A stretch of DNA of 64,000 bases, from positions 62,001-126,000 of the forward strand of contig JAFGVE010000005.1 in assembly GCA_016938175.1 (NCBI GenBank), in the 5' to 3' direction. Position 1 is the stretch's first letter. Every line of letters starts with the position of its first letter. Source of the DNA: Campylobacterales bacterium (GTDB lineage: Bacteria > Campylobacterota > Campylobacteria > Campylobacterales > Sulfurimonadaceae). Position numbers and translations under genes: made by a program. This document shows positions 36,733 to 45,337 of this stretch, in pieces. The notes under the pieces were generated by a model. The model ran no database searches. It had not been told where the DNA came from and was given only the letters and a program-made list of their open reading frames with translations.

Positions 36733-37750
36733 TAAAATCCTTGTGATAATCCCTTGTAAGCCGAAACTCTACTCTTGCACTTCCTAAGGAGTGACAAGAC
36801 GAACATCGGTGAAAGACAAATGGAAAAGCTATCTTACACTTATCACACACATACTCAAAAGCGAGTGTTGCATTAGCCTTTCCATGTAGCTTTATCAAAA
36901 TATCAAACTCAAAAATTGAGCTTGACTCGGTTAAACTAACATCCCCACGTGCTGTATAAAGTTCACGGAGATAGGTATTTTTTGAAATTATATCGAAATT
37001 CACACTCTTGGCCGGAAGTTGCCAAAAGATATCTGTTAAAAGTTCACATTGAGAAGCATCCAAATTTTCCCATGCTAAAGATGGATTTACACGGAAAATA
37101 TACTCAAAAATAAGATATTTTAACTCATGCGATTCTTCATATATCGCTAAAAGCATCTCTACTTTCTCTTGTGCAGAAAATTCGGCATTTGTTAATGTCA
37201 TCAAACTTTTAAGATAGGTTTGCACTTTTTTAATATCTTCACCAAGTTCATCAAGAGGCTCTAATACTTCTAAAGCACTTTGGTAGTCTCTCATCTGTTC
37301 ATGTATAAGAAGCAAGTAATGAAGTGCTTGTGGTGTTCGGGGATTTTTCTTCAATAGTTCTAAAAATATCTGCTTTGAACGCTCTAAGAAACCCGCCTTA
37401 AAATAGGTTTTTCCAAGTAAAAACATAGTCTCTTTTACATTCGAACTACCAACTTTTAAAATTGCATTATAAATCTCTATAGACTTCTCATACTCTCCAC
37501 TTCTAAAGTAAGAATCAGCAAGCAGTCTCCAAGAACTCTCTGAGAGCTCTCCGCCTGAAATAAGAGTTGCCAATTCATCCTTTGAAGGAAGTGTCTGAAA
37601 TTGACGTAAAAAAGCATCCAGATATTTCGAATCTTCTTGACGTTTATATCTACTCCACCAATAAGAGAAGAAGGCGACTATAAAAATAATGGCAAAAAAA
37701 ACTATTATAGAAAAAAGTGGGTCACGAAATTCGATAAAGAAAGTATTCAT
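36707..37750 (-). CDS. LapB-like membrane-anchored TPR protein with C-terminal Cys4 site
   Basis: A 347-residue protein with one N-terminal membrane helix (FSIIVFFAIIFIVAFFSYW) and a TPR array at about residues 60-170 (including DSYFRSGEYEKSIEIYNAIL and GKTYFKAGFLERSKQIFLEL). The C-terminus has a zinc- or iron-binding Cys4 site, VCDKCK and RCSSCH. This layout matches LapB/YciM, which in E. coli ties LpxC turnover to lipopolysaccharide synthesis, but Campylobacterota forms are divergent, so a LapB function is only suggested. Fully packed into the rnhA-rnc-aroC operon. Confidence 0.78.
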   Translation of the reverse strand: MNTFFIEFRDPLFSIIVFFAIIFIVAFFSYWWSRYKRQEDSKYLDAFLRQFQTLPSKDELATLISGGELSESSWRLLADSYFRSGEYEKSIEIYNAILKVGSSNVKETMFLLGKTYFKAGFLERSKQIFLELLKKNPRTPQALHYLLLIHEQMRDYQSALEVLEPLDELGEDIKKVQTYLKSLMTLTNAEFSAQEKVEMLLAIYEESHELKYLIFEYIFRVNPSLAWENLDASQCELLTDIFWQLPAKSVNFDIISKNTYLRELYTARGDVSLTESSSIFEFDILIKLHGKANATLAFEYVCDKCKIAFPFVFHRCSSCHSLGSARVEFRLTRDYHKDFSEENNSFQ

Positions 37751-38220
37751 TAATCATAAACCACAATGGCATAATCTTCTTTAAGTCTATAAAAACTTGA
37801 GTCAGGCGTAATTTCCAAATCCTTAAGCTTACCGAGCTGGACAAGTGAATTTTTTGACACTTTAATCCCATTCTCTCTAAAAAATTTTCGAATATTTACA
37901 AACTTAACATCTTCAACGAACTTATACTCAAACTCTCTATAGAGTCGCATTTTCTCATATGAAAATATATGCTCATTAACATGTAGTTGGTCCGAAGCAT
38001 ATTTAATCGGTAGATAGCCTGAAAGATCTGTCAATATTTCTTGAATGTGAAGATGTTTTTCTGGGAGAGTGTCTTTTTTTAAAAAGACGTATTTATTGTT
38101 GAGTTTTATACTTTGTGTCTGTTTCCAGTACTTATATGTAGGATTTGAGACTCCTAACTTTACAGAAACTTCACGCCATAACCAAAAGGAGTTGAGTCTG
38201 TTTGGTAATAACTGCGACAT
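37750..38220 (-). CDS. Hypothetical protein, about 156 residues
   Basis: Not recognised. No signal or membrane segment; the protein has a mixed helix-strand pattern, and the early segment KLGVSNPTYKYWK resembles a small DNA- or RNA-binding helix-turn-helix. The second half (VNIRKFFRENGIKVSKNSLVQLGKL) could be another. The ATG at 38220 with AAAGGAG nine bases before it is preferred to a TTG two codons upstream. Its stop overlaps the TPR gene's start by one base, so it is first gene of this operon. Confidence 0.65.
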   Translation of the reverse strand: MSQLLPNRLNSFWLWREVSVKLGVSNPTYKYWKQTQSIKLNNKYVFLKKDTLPEKHLHIQEILTDLSGYLPIKYASDQLHVNEHIFSYEKMRLYREFEYKFVEDVKFVNIRKFFRENGIKVSKNSLVQLGKLKDLEITPDSSFYRLKEDYAIVVYD

Positions 38221-38283
38221 ACTCAATAACTCCTTTAATGATTAGTTATGGTAGATTATATACTCTTTTACGTAATGGCTACA

Positions 38284-39348
38284 TTAAAAGTTAGCCACTA
38301 CCAATTTTGTCACTATAAACCCACCAATTACAAGCCAAACAAACATTGCACCTGCTGTATAAAGTGGTGCAAGTCCTAAGCCTTTAAATTTTGCAAATAC
38401 TGTTCCCATGCCAAGAGCAGTCATAGCCATTGTCAGTAAAAATGTATCTATTTCATTAATTACATCTACAATGTTTTGTGGCACAATTTGTAGTGAGTTA
38501 AATCCAGCCATACCTATGAAGTAAACCGCAAACCAAGGAATAACAAGTTTTACTCCACCAGCTGCACCACCACTTTTTTTAGCAGACATAGAGAGATAAA
38601 TTCCTAAAATAATAAGCATTGGAGCAATCATAATAACACGAGTCATTTTAACAATGACAGCAGAGTTTGCCATCTCTTCTGGAGCACCTTGAACTGAAGC
38701 TGGCACGGCAACAACTTGTGCAACTTCATGAATTGTTCCACCAACATAAATACCAAACTCTTGTGGAGTCATGTGTAAAAATCCAGTAGCCGGTTCAATT
38801 ATAGAAGCATAAAGTACAGGATATAAGAACATAGAGATAGTACCAAAAAGTACAACCATGCTTACAGCCACTGCCGTTTTATGCCCTTCTGCTTTTAAAA
38901 CAGGTTCTGTAGCTAAAACTGCAGCAGCACCACAAACCGAAGCTCCACTCGCAGTCAACATAGAGGTCTCTTTATCCATTTTAAACATTTTTATACCAAG
39001 ATATGTACCTATTATAAATGTTGTTGCCAACATAATAAGAGAGACCATAAAACCGCTCATTCCAACATCCATTATCTGTTGAAAAGTGATTCTGAATCCA
39101 TAAAATACAATAGCAAAACGGAGGATTTTTTTCCCTGAAAATGTTATACCTGTCGCCCAAGCATCCGGTGTTTTGTTATGAAGGGTATTTGCATAAAAAA
39201 TACCAATAACAATACCGATTACTAAGGGAGAGATTCCTAGCTTTTGTACAAAAGCAAGATCTGAAATCATAGTTGCCGCTGCGGCAAAAATAGCGACAAA
39301 TATTATTCCAGAAATAGTGCCTTTTCTTTGTTCTTTTGAAAATGCCAT
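38284..39348 (-). CDS. YeiH-family putative sulfate exporter
   Basis: A 354-residue UPF0324/YeiH inner-membrane protein with about ten hydrophobic helices and the family's glycine-rich SASGASVCGAAAVLATEPVL-like region (TASGASVCGAAA near residue 133) and GGTIHEVAQVVA. Members are annotated as putative sulfate exporters and cluster with sulfur metabolism in several bacteria; direct transport data are scarce. A role in removing sulfate made by the Sox system would fit this cell, but it is an inference. A single gene. Confidence 0.85.
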   Translation of the reverse strand: MAFSKEQRKGTISGIIFVAIFAAAATMISDLAFVQKLGISPLVIGIVIGIFYANTLHNKTPDAWATGITFSGKKILRFAIVFYGFRITFQQIMDVGMSGFMVSLIMLATTFIIGTYLGIKMFKMDKETSMLTASGASVCGAAAVLATEPVLKAEGHKTAVAVSMVVLFGTISMFLYPVLYASIIEPATGFLHMTPQEFGIYVGGTIHEVAQVVAVPASVQGAPEEMANSAVIVKMTRVIMIAPMLIILGIYLSMSAKKSGGAAGGVKLVIPWFAVYFIGMAGFNSLQIVPQNIVDVINEIDTFLLTMAMTALGMGTVFAKFKGLGLAPLYTAGAMFVWLVIGGFIVTKLVVANF

Positions 39349-39405
39349 TTCTATCCTTTATTATGTAAAGTTTTCATACCTAAAAGGTGGCATTATACCA
39401 AAATG

Positions 39406-42400
39406 TTATTTTACTTCTATCTCCATGCTCATTTTTACATACTTCTCATCACTTTTTTCAGCAATGTGTGTAGTTTTTTTATTCACTCTAGTTACATCAA
39501 GCATTTTTTCAACTGTGAGATAATTTATAATTGCATCTGCTCTTTTTTGGGCAAGTTCATTCAAATCATTTTCATTCACATCTTGTAAATCCCTACACAA
39601 CTTAATAAGTGCACGATTATATGCCCTCTCATACTTGTTGCTGTCCTCATTCTCTTTTTGTAAGTGCTCTTGTAGTTTTACTAAAACATCATCATCTTTT
39701 TGCTCTTTATAAATCTCTTCAAGCATATCTATTGTCATGACACTTTCATGATCTTGAATGTTTTTAATGCCACTCTTTTGAACAACTAAATTTACAAGTT
39801 TTTGCATCTGCAATGCCTCTTTATCTTTAAGAAGTTCATACTCTCCTGCAACACCTAAAATAATCTTTGGCTTTTTCTGCATTAAAGATTCAATCTGGTC
39901 TAACTTTTCACGTTGTGGTGGCGTTATCAATGCACTCCCCGGTTCAAACGCTACATACTCTAACTCTTCTCCATCTATTCCTAAGGCTGCTCCTAAAAAC
40001 TTGAATGGTGAAGTAACCGCTTTTGTTATCAGTGTTCCTATTGCTTTGAGTACTACTTGCCCATATTTAAAATCTGGCTCATCTAAATTACCCTCTACAG
40101 GCATATTAATATCTATAATACCTTCCGAGTCTTCTAAAAGACCTATAACAAAACCAAGTGGCAATACTGTTACATTCTCATCGTCTCGCTCTTTTCCAAG
40201 CTTTATCTGTTCAATAATAACACTATTACTTCCTAAAAGCTCCGAGTTTACGATATCATACCCAAGATCCAAATAGAGTTTTCCTGACTCTATCTCATGC
40301 CCTGCAAAACTTGCACTATAGCCACTAAAAGAGTTCAAATCGAGATTTTTAAAGTTAAAGTCTAAATCCGTATATGCCTTTGGGTTTGCGCTATCCACAC
40401 TTCCTTTTAAACGTGTAGAAGCATATTTATCCACTTCCCCTGCAATATCTACATAACTAGTCTCTCCCGCAGCGTTTGAAATCGCGTATATAGAACCTCC
40501 AAGATCATGTATATGCGTTGCAAACTTGATTGGAATTGAATAATCAGCGAACTTTGCACTTCCTGAGGCAACATTTACACGAGCAACTCTATAAGGAAAA
40601 GGCTCTGTAGCGCTTGGTGTTTCTGTAGTTGTAGTATTACTCTCGGTCTCATTGTTCTCGCTCTGTTTTATAAGTTTTGAGAAGTTGAGTGTCTTATTTT
40701 CATCTATGCTCGCATCGACATAAAAAGAGTTTATATCTACCTCATCTACATAAAGTCTTTGTGGATTAAGCTCAAGTGTATACTTATGTATCTTTGCATC
40801 TCCAAGTGAGAGTAACTGTGTATTATTTAAAGAGTCGTTGACAAACAGTGACTCTAAAAGTAAAGAACCATTCACTTGTAAATCAGGGGCAGATGATTTT
40901 TGTTCATACTGCATTTGTGCATTCAGAGAGAGTTTGCCATCTTCTACACTTACAAAAGCCTGTTCTTGTATGTATGGAGTAAGCGCTGTTAAGCTCAACT
41001 TGTCTAAAGAAAGTTTCCCTTCCTGTTTTAAAGGGGTATGTCGTAGTTTTCCAGATGTAGCAAGTTTTCCTGCTTTATTTATGCGCATCGCTAAATTATA
41101 ATCAATCCAACTACCCTTTTTACTCTCCACGTTATATGCATTAAAATAGATGTTTTTAAGACTGTTAACAGCTGTTTTTTCCAAAGAGTTATCTGTAAAC
41201 TTCAAAGAACCATTATTCAGTGAGACATGTTTTAAAACTACACTATAAGGAGCTTCCGTCTCTTTTACTCTCGTTTTATTTTTAGAAGGATTTTTTTGCG
41301 TTTTAGGTACAAGTAAATCCTCTATATTTAACTTTTGGTTAGAGCCTTTAGAGAGATTTACCGCCAAGCTATTAAGCGCTATGTTTGCAACTTCTACCTC
41401 TTTACTCGTCGTATTGACATCTATGCCACCAAATGAAAAACTCGAAAAATTTGCAAGTCTTTGACGTGTCGAGGCTTTATTAAGATGAAAGTTATTTACA
41501 GTGACATTTCCACCATGTATAAGAGCAGAAATTTCTCCATTATGAGCTTGTAAGGATGTTGCAGCATTAAAATTCAGTTCCGCACTCTGTAATTGCAAAT
41601 CAAAACGCTTCAACGCCTTTTTTGCAGCACTTTTTATATAAGGGTTATAGTGACTTATCTCCATCGCTTGACAATTAATATACGAATCAATATCTAGTTC
41701 TTTATGTATAACCGTCCCCTTGGATTGACAGAGACCTTTATCATTAATGTGCATATCCAGGGTATAACTAAAAGGTTGTTCACCCAGTAAAGTAATCTCC
41801 TGTGCATGAAGGTTAAACTTATCAATCTTTGTTTCTACCTGAGGAGTAACGGTAGCATCATCAAACAAAAAGGCTATATTTTGTAAAGACAAATCTTTTA
41901 AAAGGAGATTCCAAGGTTTACTCTCCTCTTTTGTTTGTGTTTCATCAACTGTGGCGTTCACATCTTCTTTATTGACAGCAGCATAACGAGTCCAGTCAAT
42001 TATTCCATCTTTATCACGTTTGGCTACTACTCGCATTCCATCAATTCCAGCAGCACCTATTACAACACTCTGTTTTAAAGGAAATACCTCTGTATCTTCC
42101 ACAAAAAGTCTGTCTATATTTAATACATCGCTATACGACTCTTTTGGTTTTATTCGTAGTTTCTCTACTGCAACTCTTAGATGTTCTAATTTTGTTGCAT
42201 TAATATCTTCAAGAGCAAAACTATAATCTGTATGAAGTGATACTTTACCATCTGCTACCTCGAGAGCTAACATGTCTCGAATGTATTTCCACTCAGTATA
42301 GAGTTTACTTGCTTCAAAATCTAAGCTTCCCGTTGTCTTCAAAGATTTTAATGAGGTTATTTTATTTTGTAAATCTACAAAGCCACCATCACCAAGTGTC

Positions 42401-42978
42401 GTATAGAAACGTAGGGTTGTTTGTAGTTCTTCACTCTCATCAGTATCTACGTTTAAGAGCTCAAAACCTATGTTTTGAAAAGTAAAGTAAAAAGGCGAAG
42501 GACGTGTATAATCTTCATAAAAAACTTTTCCTGAACGAATGTTCACATCATCTACAATGATACGTGGTAAAGAGAGTGTCGTATTTGTCTCTTCTGTTTT
42601 TGTTTCGCTCTCTTTGAGGATTTTTAAAAGATTAAAGCTTTTGTCTGCATTGTATACAGCCAAAACCTTTGGCTCTACCAAAGAGAGTTCTGCTATATGA
42701 ATTGCACCCATAAACAGTGAATACAGTTCCACATCTGTGCTCAATGACTTAAAGCTTATCAGCTCCTCATCTTCTAAACTAAAGAGCTGAACATCAGAGA
42801 GTTTGACCTTAAATAAAAATGGATTTATGTAAAGACTTCCTATCTCTATTTTAGCATTGAGTTGATTTGAGACTATTTTTGTAAGCTGTGGTTTAAGTAT
42901 ATACGGAAGTACAAGAAAACCAAAAAGTCCATACGCAAGAAGAATGTAAAAAAAAGTTTTTTTAAAAAATGAAGACAC
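39406..42978 (-). CDS. Large AsmA-like/DUF748 envelope protein
   Basis: A 1190-residue protein with an N-terminal membrane anchor (YILLAYGLFGFLVLPYIL). The remainder is a long series of beta-strand repeats, as in AsmA/YhdP/TamB-like bridge proteins that move phospholipids between the inner and outer membranes. It begins with the DUF748 pattern IEIGSLYINPFLFKVKLSD and ends in the family's characteristic FEPGSALITPPQREKLDQI region. The start is a GTG after GGGGAG. It is probably cotranscribed with or follows ccoG but a hairpin separates them. Lipid-transport role is inferred. Confidence 0.82.
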   Translation of the reverse strand: MSSFFKKTFFYILLAYGLFGFLVLPYILKPQLTKIVSNQLNAKIEIGSLYINPFLFKVKLSDVQLFSLEDEELISFKSLSTDVELYSLFMGAIHIAELSLVEPKVLAVYNADKSFNLLKILKESETKTEETNTTLSLPRIIVDDVNIRSGKVFYEDYTRPSPFYFTFQNIGFELLNVDTDESEELQTTLRFYTTLGDGGFVDLQNKITSLKSLKTTGSLDFEASKLYTEWKYIRDMLALEVADGKVSLHTDYSFALEDINATKLEHLRVAVEKLRIKPKESYSDVLNIDRLFVEDTEVFPLKQSVVIGAAGIDGMRVVAKRDKDGIIDWTRYAAVNKEDVNATVDETQTKEESKPWNLLLKDLSLQNIAFLFDDATVTPQVETKIDKFNLHAQEITLLGEQPFSYTLDMHINDKGLCQSKGTVIHKELDIDSYINCQAMEISHYNPYIKSAAKKALKRFDLQLQSAELNFNAATSLQAHNGEISALIHGGNVTVNNFHLNKASTRQRLANFSSFSFGGIDVNTTSKEVEVANIALNSLAVNLSKGSNQKLNIEDLLVPKTQKNPSKNKTRVKETEAPYSVVLKHVSLNNGSLKFTDNSLEKTAVNSLKNIYFNAYNVESKKGSWIDYNLAMRINKAGKLATSGKLRHTPLKQEGKLSLDKLSLTALTPYIQEQAFVSVEDGKLSLNAQMQYEQKSSAPDLQVNGSLLLESLFVNDSLNNTQLLSLGDAKIHKYTLELNPQRLYVDEVDINSFYVDASIDENKTLNFSKLIKQSENNETESNTTTTETPSATEPFPYRVARVNVASGSAKFADYSIPIKFATHIHDLGGSIYAISNAAGETSYVDIAGEVDKYASTRLKGSVDSANPKAYTDLDFNFKNLDLNSFSGYSASFAGHEIESGKLYLDLGYDIVNSELLGSNSVIIEQIKLGKERDDENVTVLPLGFVIGLLEDSEGIIDINMPVEGNLDEPDFKYGQVVLKAIGTLITKAVTSPFKFLGAALGIDGEELEYVAFEPGSALITPPQREKLDQIESLMQKKPKIILGVAGEYELLKDKEALQMQKLVNLVVQKSGIKNIQDHESVMTIDMLEEIYKEQKDDDVLVKLQEHLQKENEDSNKYERAYNRALIKLCRDLQDVNENDLNELAQKRADAIINYLTVEKMLDVTRVNKKTTHIAEKSDEKYVKMSMEIEVK

Positions 42979-43013
42979 GATAAACTCCCCAAAATGATTG
43001 GATAGAGTTTATC
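42979..43013. repeat. Inverted repeat with T-run between ccoG and the DUF748 gene
   Basis: Nine-base arms GATAAACTC/GAGTTTATC with a 17-base loop, followed on the plus strand by seven Ts. The T-run side would stop rightward transcripts. On the minus strand it covers the ribosome site of the DUF748 gene, so it might also influence its translation. Confidence 0.45.
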
Positions 43014-43031
43014 TTTTTTTGCGTTAAAGAA

Positions 43032-44474
43032 TTATTTAGCGGCTTTCAGCTCACTCTCTTTTGGGAAAATAAAAGTCGAATTTCTAAGAACAGCTATCTT
43101 CTCACTTTTCTTACCATCTTTGTCAAGCGCATACGCATGAATTACAATTGGAATAACCGTATCATGTCTTGCATCCGAAACAAGTACATCTGTTGTTGAG
43201 AGTGTAACAATTTTTTTCTTCTTCGTTCCTGGCGTTGCGAGGAAAGGTTTATTTGGTTTTGCAATCTCAATTTTTCCTTGAATATCAGCAGGAGCTTCAA
43301 CATCAAAGTAGTACTTCATTGGCTCATTTTGAGTATTTTGCAGTAAGAACACATACGAGTTATCTACTCTCACTTTTCCATCAGGTAAAAGTTTTGTTGA
43401 GTAAAGACGAGTCTCTTTATTAATGTTTAAAAGCATATGCTCTTTTGTGCTTCCCATCATTCCTAAAATGATAGAGATAATAACTAAAAGTGCTCCATAT
43501 GCAAGAACTTTTGGACGGAAAAAGTTTGTTTTTCCTTTTTGGTCAATAATCTCATAGTCACTTGACCAAGTAACCAATGACTCTTTACCAAGTTTACCCA
43601 TAACTGTTGTACAAGCATCAACACACTCAAGACAGTTAATACACTCTAATTGTAAGCCTTGACGAATGTCTATGTGTGTTGGACATACTGTCACACATGA
43701 TTCACATGTCGTACACTCAGCTGCCGGTTCAAATGCTTGCAACTCTTTTTGTTTCGTAAACTGTTTTTCGTGCCCATCATAGATGTCACCACCGCGGTGT
43801 GTATTGTAAAGCGCCATAACTGTGTGCTCATCATAGAGTACAGACTGAACACGAGAGTAAGGACATACATAAACACAAAAATTCTCTTTTAAAAATACAA
43901 TGTCATAAATCAAAAACGCTGCAACACCGATAAGGAAACCTATCATAGTCATATGTTCACCAGGGTTTTGAATGTAGGCAAAAAAGTCAGCCGGTGGAAT
44001 AAAGTACCAAAGGAAATCAGCTGCTGCAATGAATGCTAAAAGTGTCCAAATAGCAACTGCAACAACCTTTTTGACCTTATTTTCTGGCTTTGTCATATCA
44101 GGCTCTTGTTGTTTGTTTTTAATACGTTTACGAAGACCTAATAGTTTTGTTTCAATGAAATCTCTGTAGATAACACGGAATACTGTTTGCGGACATACCC
44201 ATCCACAAAAAACACGTCCACCTACAACCGTCATACCAAAAATTCCAAGGAACATAAGCATTAATAAAAACGGCATTAAGTAAAGCTCTTGCATATCAAA
44301 CTGAATAAATGCAAGATGTAACTTCATCTTATCAAAGCTAAGTAAGAAAAACTGATTTCCATCTATAGTTATCCACGGTAAACCAAGTGCAACCATTGTC
44401 GCAATGGCATACACAACATAACGTTTATATCTCCAAGGTGTCGGTATCGCAATACCCTTTACATTTTCACTCAT
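43032..44474 (-). CDS. ccoG: Cytochrome c oxidase accessory protein CcoG (RdxA/FixG)
   Basis: A 480-residue membrane ferredoxin for maturation of cbb3-type oxidase, where it reduces copper for CcoP/CcoN assembly. Several N-terminal membrane helices are followed by two [4Fe-4S] motifs: CTTCESCVTVCP and CINCLECVDAC, and further Cys in FCGWVCPQTVF and CVYVCPYSRVQS. The ATG at 44474 with AGGAGA upstream is preferred over an ATG at 44501 lying in the upstream gene. It overlaps none of it but follows by 14 bases. Confidence 0.94.
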   Translation of the reverse strand: MSENVKGIAIPTPWRYKRYVVYAIATMVALGLPWITIDGNQFFLLSFDKMKLHLAFIQFDMQELYLMPFLLMLMFLGIFGMTVVGGRVFCGWVCPQTVFRVIYRDFIETKLLGLRKRIKNKQQEPDMTKPENKVKKVVAVAIWTLLAFIAAADFLWYFIPPADFFAYIQNPGEHMTMIGFLIGVAAFLIYDIVFLKENFCVYVCPYSRVQSVLYDEHTVMALYNTHRGGDIYDGHEKQFTKQKELQAFEPAAECTTCESCVTVCPTHIDIRQGLQLECINCLECVDACTTVMGKLGKESLVTWSSDYEIIDQKGKTNFFRPKVLAYGALLVIISIILGMMGSTKEHMLLNINKETRLYSTKLLPDGKVRVDNSYVFLLQNTQNEPMKYYFDVEAPADIQGKIEIAKPNKPFLATPGTKKKKIVTLSTTDVLVSDARHDTVIPIVIHAYALDKDGKKSEKIAVLRNSTFIFPKESELKAAK

Positions 44475-44488
44475 TACTTTTCTCCTAT

Positions 44489-45124
44489 TTATTTTGGACA
44501 CACTATAGTGTCAATTACCTGTTTTTCAGCGTCTTGCATCGTCTCATATACTAAAGAACCAAACGCAACTTCTTTTAATTCACGTGATTCTATGTAGTCT
44601 TTAAGAGAACTCCTACTAACACCTAACAACCTTGCCATCTCGCTAACACTCTTTTTCTCTTTGAGATAAACAATAATCTCATTCATATAGACATCAAATT
44701 TGGAGCTTGATTTACTCCCTTTTGGTCTGCCAATTACCTTTGTAGACTCCTCTTGGAGGGTCTGTCTTAACTGGTCCATCAAGCCCAGCGTTAACATGGT
44801 ACTACTCTCTGTTGTCATTATAACAGATTGCTTAATAAAATGTACCTGAAACTCATTTTTAAGTAAACATGAAAACATCTGAATCAAATCTTCCATATTT
44901 GTTGTGAGCACCCATACATCATAAACAAGTAGTATCGAACGCTGTCTTGATTGAAAATACTGTGTAATATGTGTTCTTTGACTTAATGGTTTATTTTGTG
45001 AAGTATGATCTATAAGTTCGTCATCAATAATAAGATTGTTAGCACTTGCATAAGAGTTAATGTGTTGTAACTGTTCATGCACTGCAACAAAGTTTTTATC
45101 TGGACGTATATATGCTATTACCAT
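44489..45124 (-). CDS. Serine-recombinase-like regulator with degenerate catalytic site
   Basis: A 211-residue protein with the fold of resolvase/invertase N-terminal domains (AYIRPDKN, then LVYDVWVLTTNMEDLIQMF, then MDQLRQTLQEESTKVIGRPKGS) and a C-terminal helix-turn-helix (KSVSEMARLLGVSRSSLKDYI). The catalytic Ser of YxRVS is replaced by Asp (YIRPD), and the DRLGRS basic residues are gone, so it cannot recombine DNA. Read with ccoG downstream, 14 bases away, it probably acts as a DNA-binding regulator. An upstream inverted repeat may be its site. Confidence 0.75.
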   Translation of the reverse strand: MVIAYIRPDKNFVAVHEQLQHINSYASANNLIIDDELIDHTSQNKPLSQRTHITQYFQSRQRSILLVYDVWVLTTNMEDLIQMFSCLLKNEFQVHFIKQSVIMTTESSTMLTLGLMDQLRQTLQEESTKVIGRPKGSKSSSKFDVYMNEIIVYLKEKKSVSEMARLLGVSRSSLKDYIESRELKEVAFGSLVYETMQDAEKQVIDTIVCPK

Positions 45125-45156
45125 TAACGATAAAACCTCTCTTATTTTTGAATTTC

Positions 45157-45183
45157 ATCGTCATTATATCGATATTTGACGAT
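45157..45183 (-). promoter_or_regulatory. Inverted repeat upstream of the recombinase-like gene (candidate operator)
   Basis: Seven-base arms ATCGTCA and TGACGAT with a 13-base spacer containing the palindrome atatcgatat. A third CGTCA half-site lies at 45211-45215. The repeat begins 33 bases before the gene's start and is also upstream of metH, so it could control either gene. Confidence 0.5.
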
Positions 45184-45337
45184 TAAAGTCAAGTATTATT
45201 TATATTATTTCGTCATTTTTTCTTGAGGCACTTATTTTTAGCTTTAATTATTTTCCTCTTTAAACTCCTAACAGTATTGTTTATGCACAAATTTGTTAAA
45301 ATAAAAGTTCTTAATTTCTAGCAAAAAGTTTACATCA

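Noticed and set aside
44475..44501. Longer CcoG start at ATG 44501
   Set aside because: It lies within the upstream gene and has a weaker ribosome site than ATG 44474.
45125..45337. Cobalamin riboswitch before metH
   Set aside because: No B12-box-like stretch seen in the leader; only an inverted repeat and AT-rich DNA.
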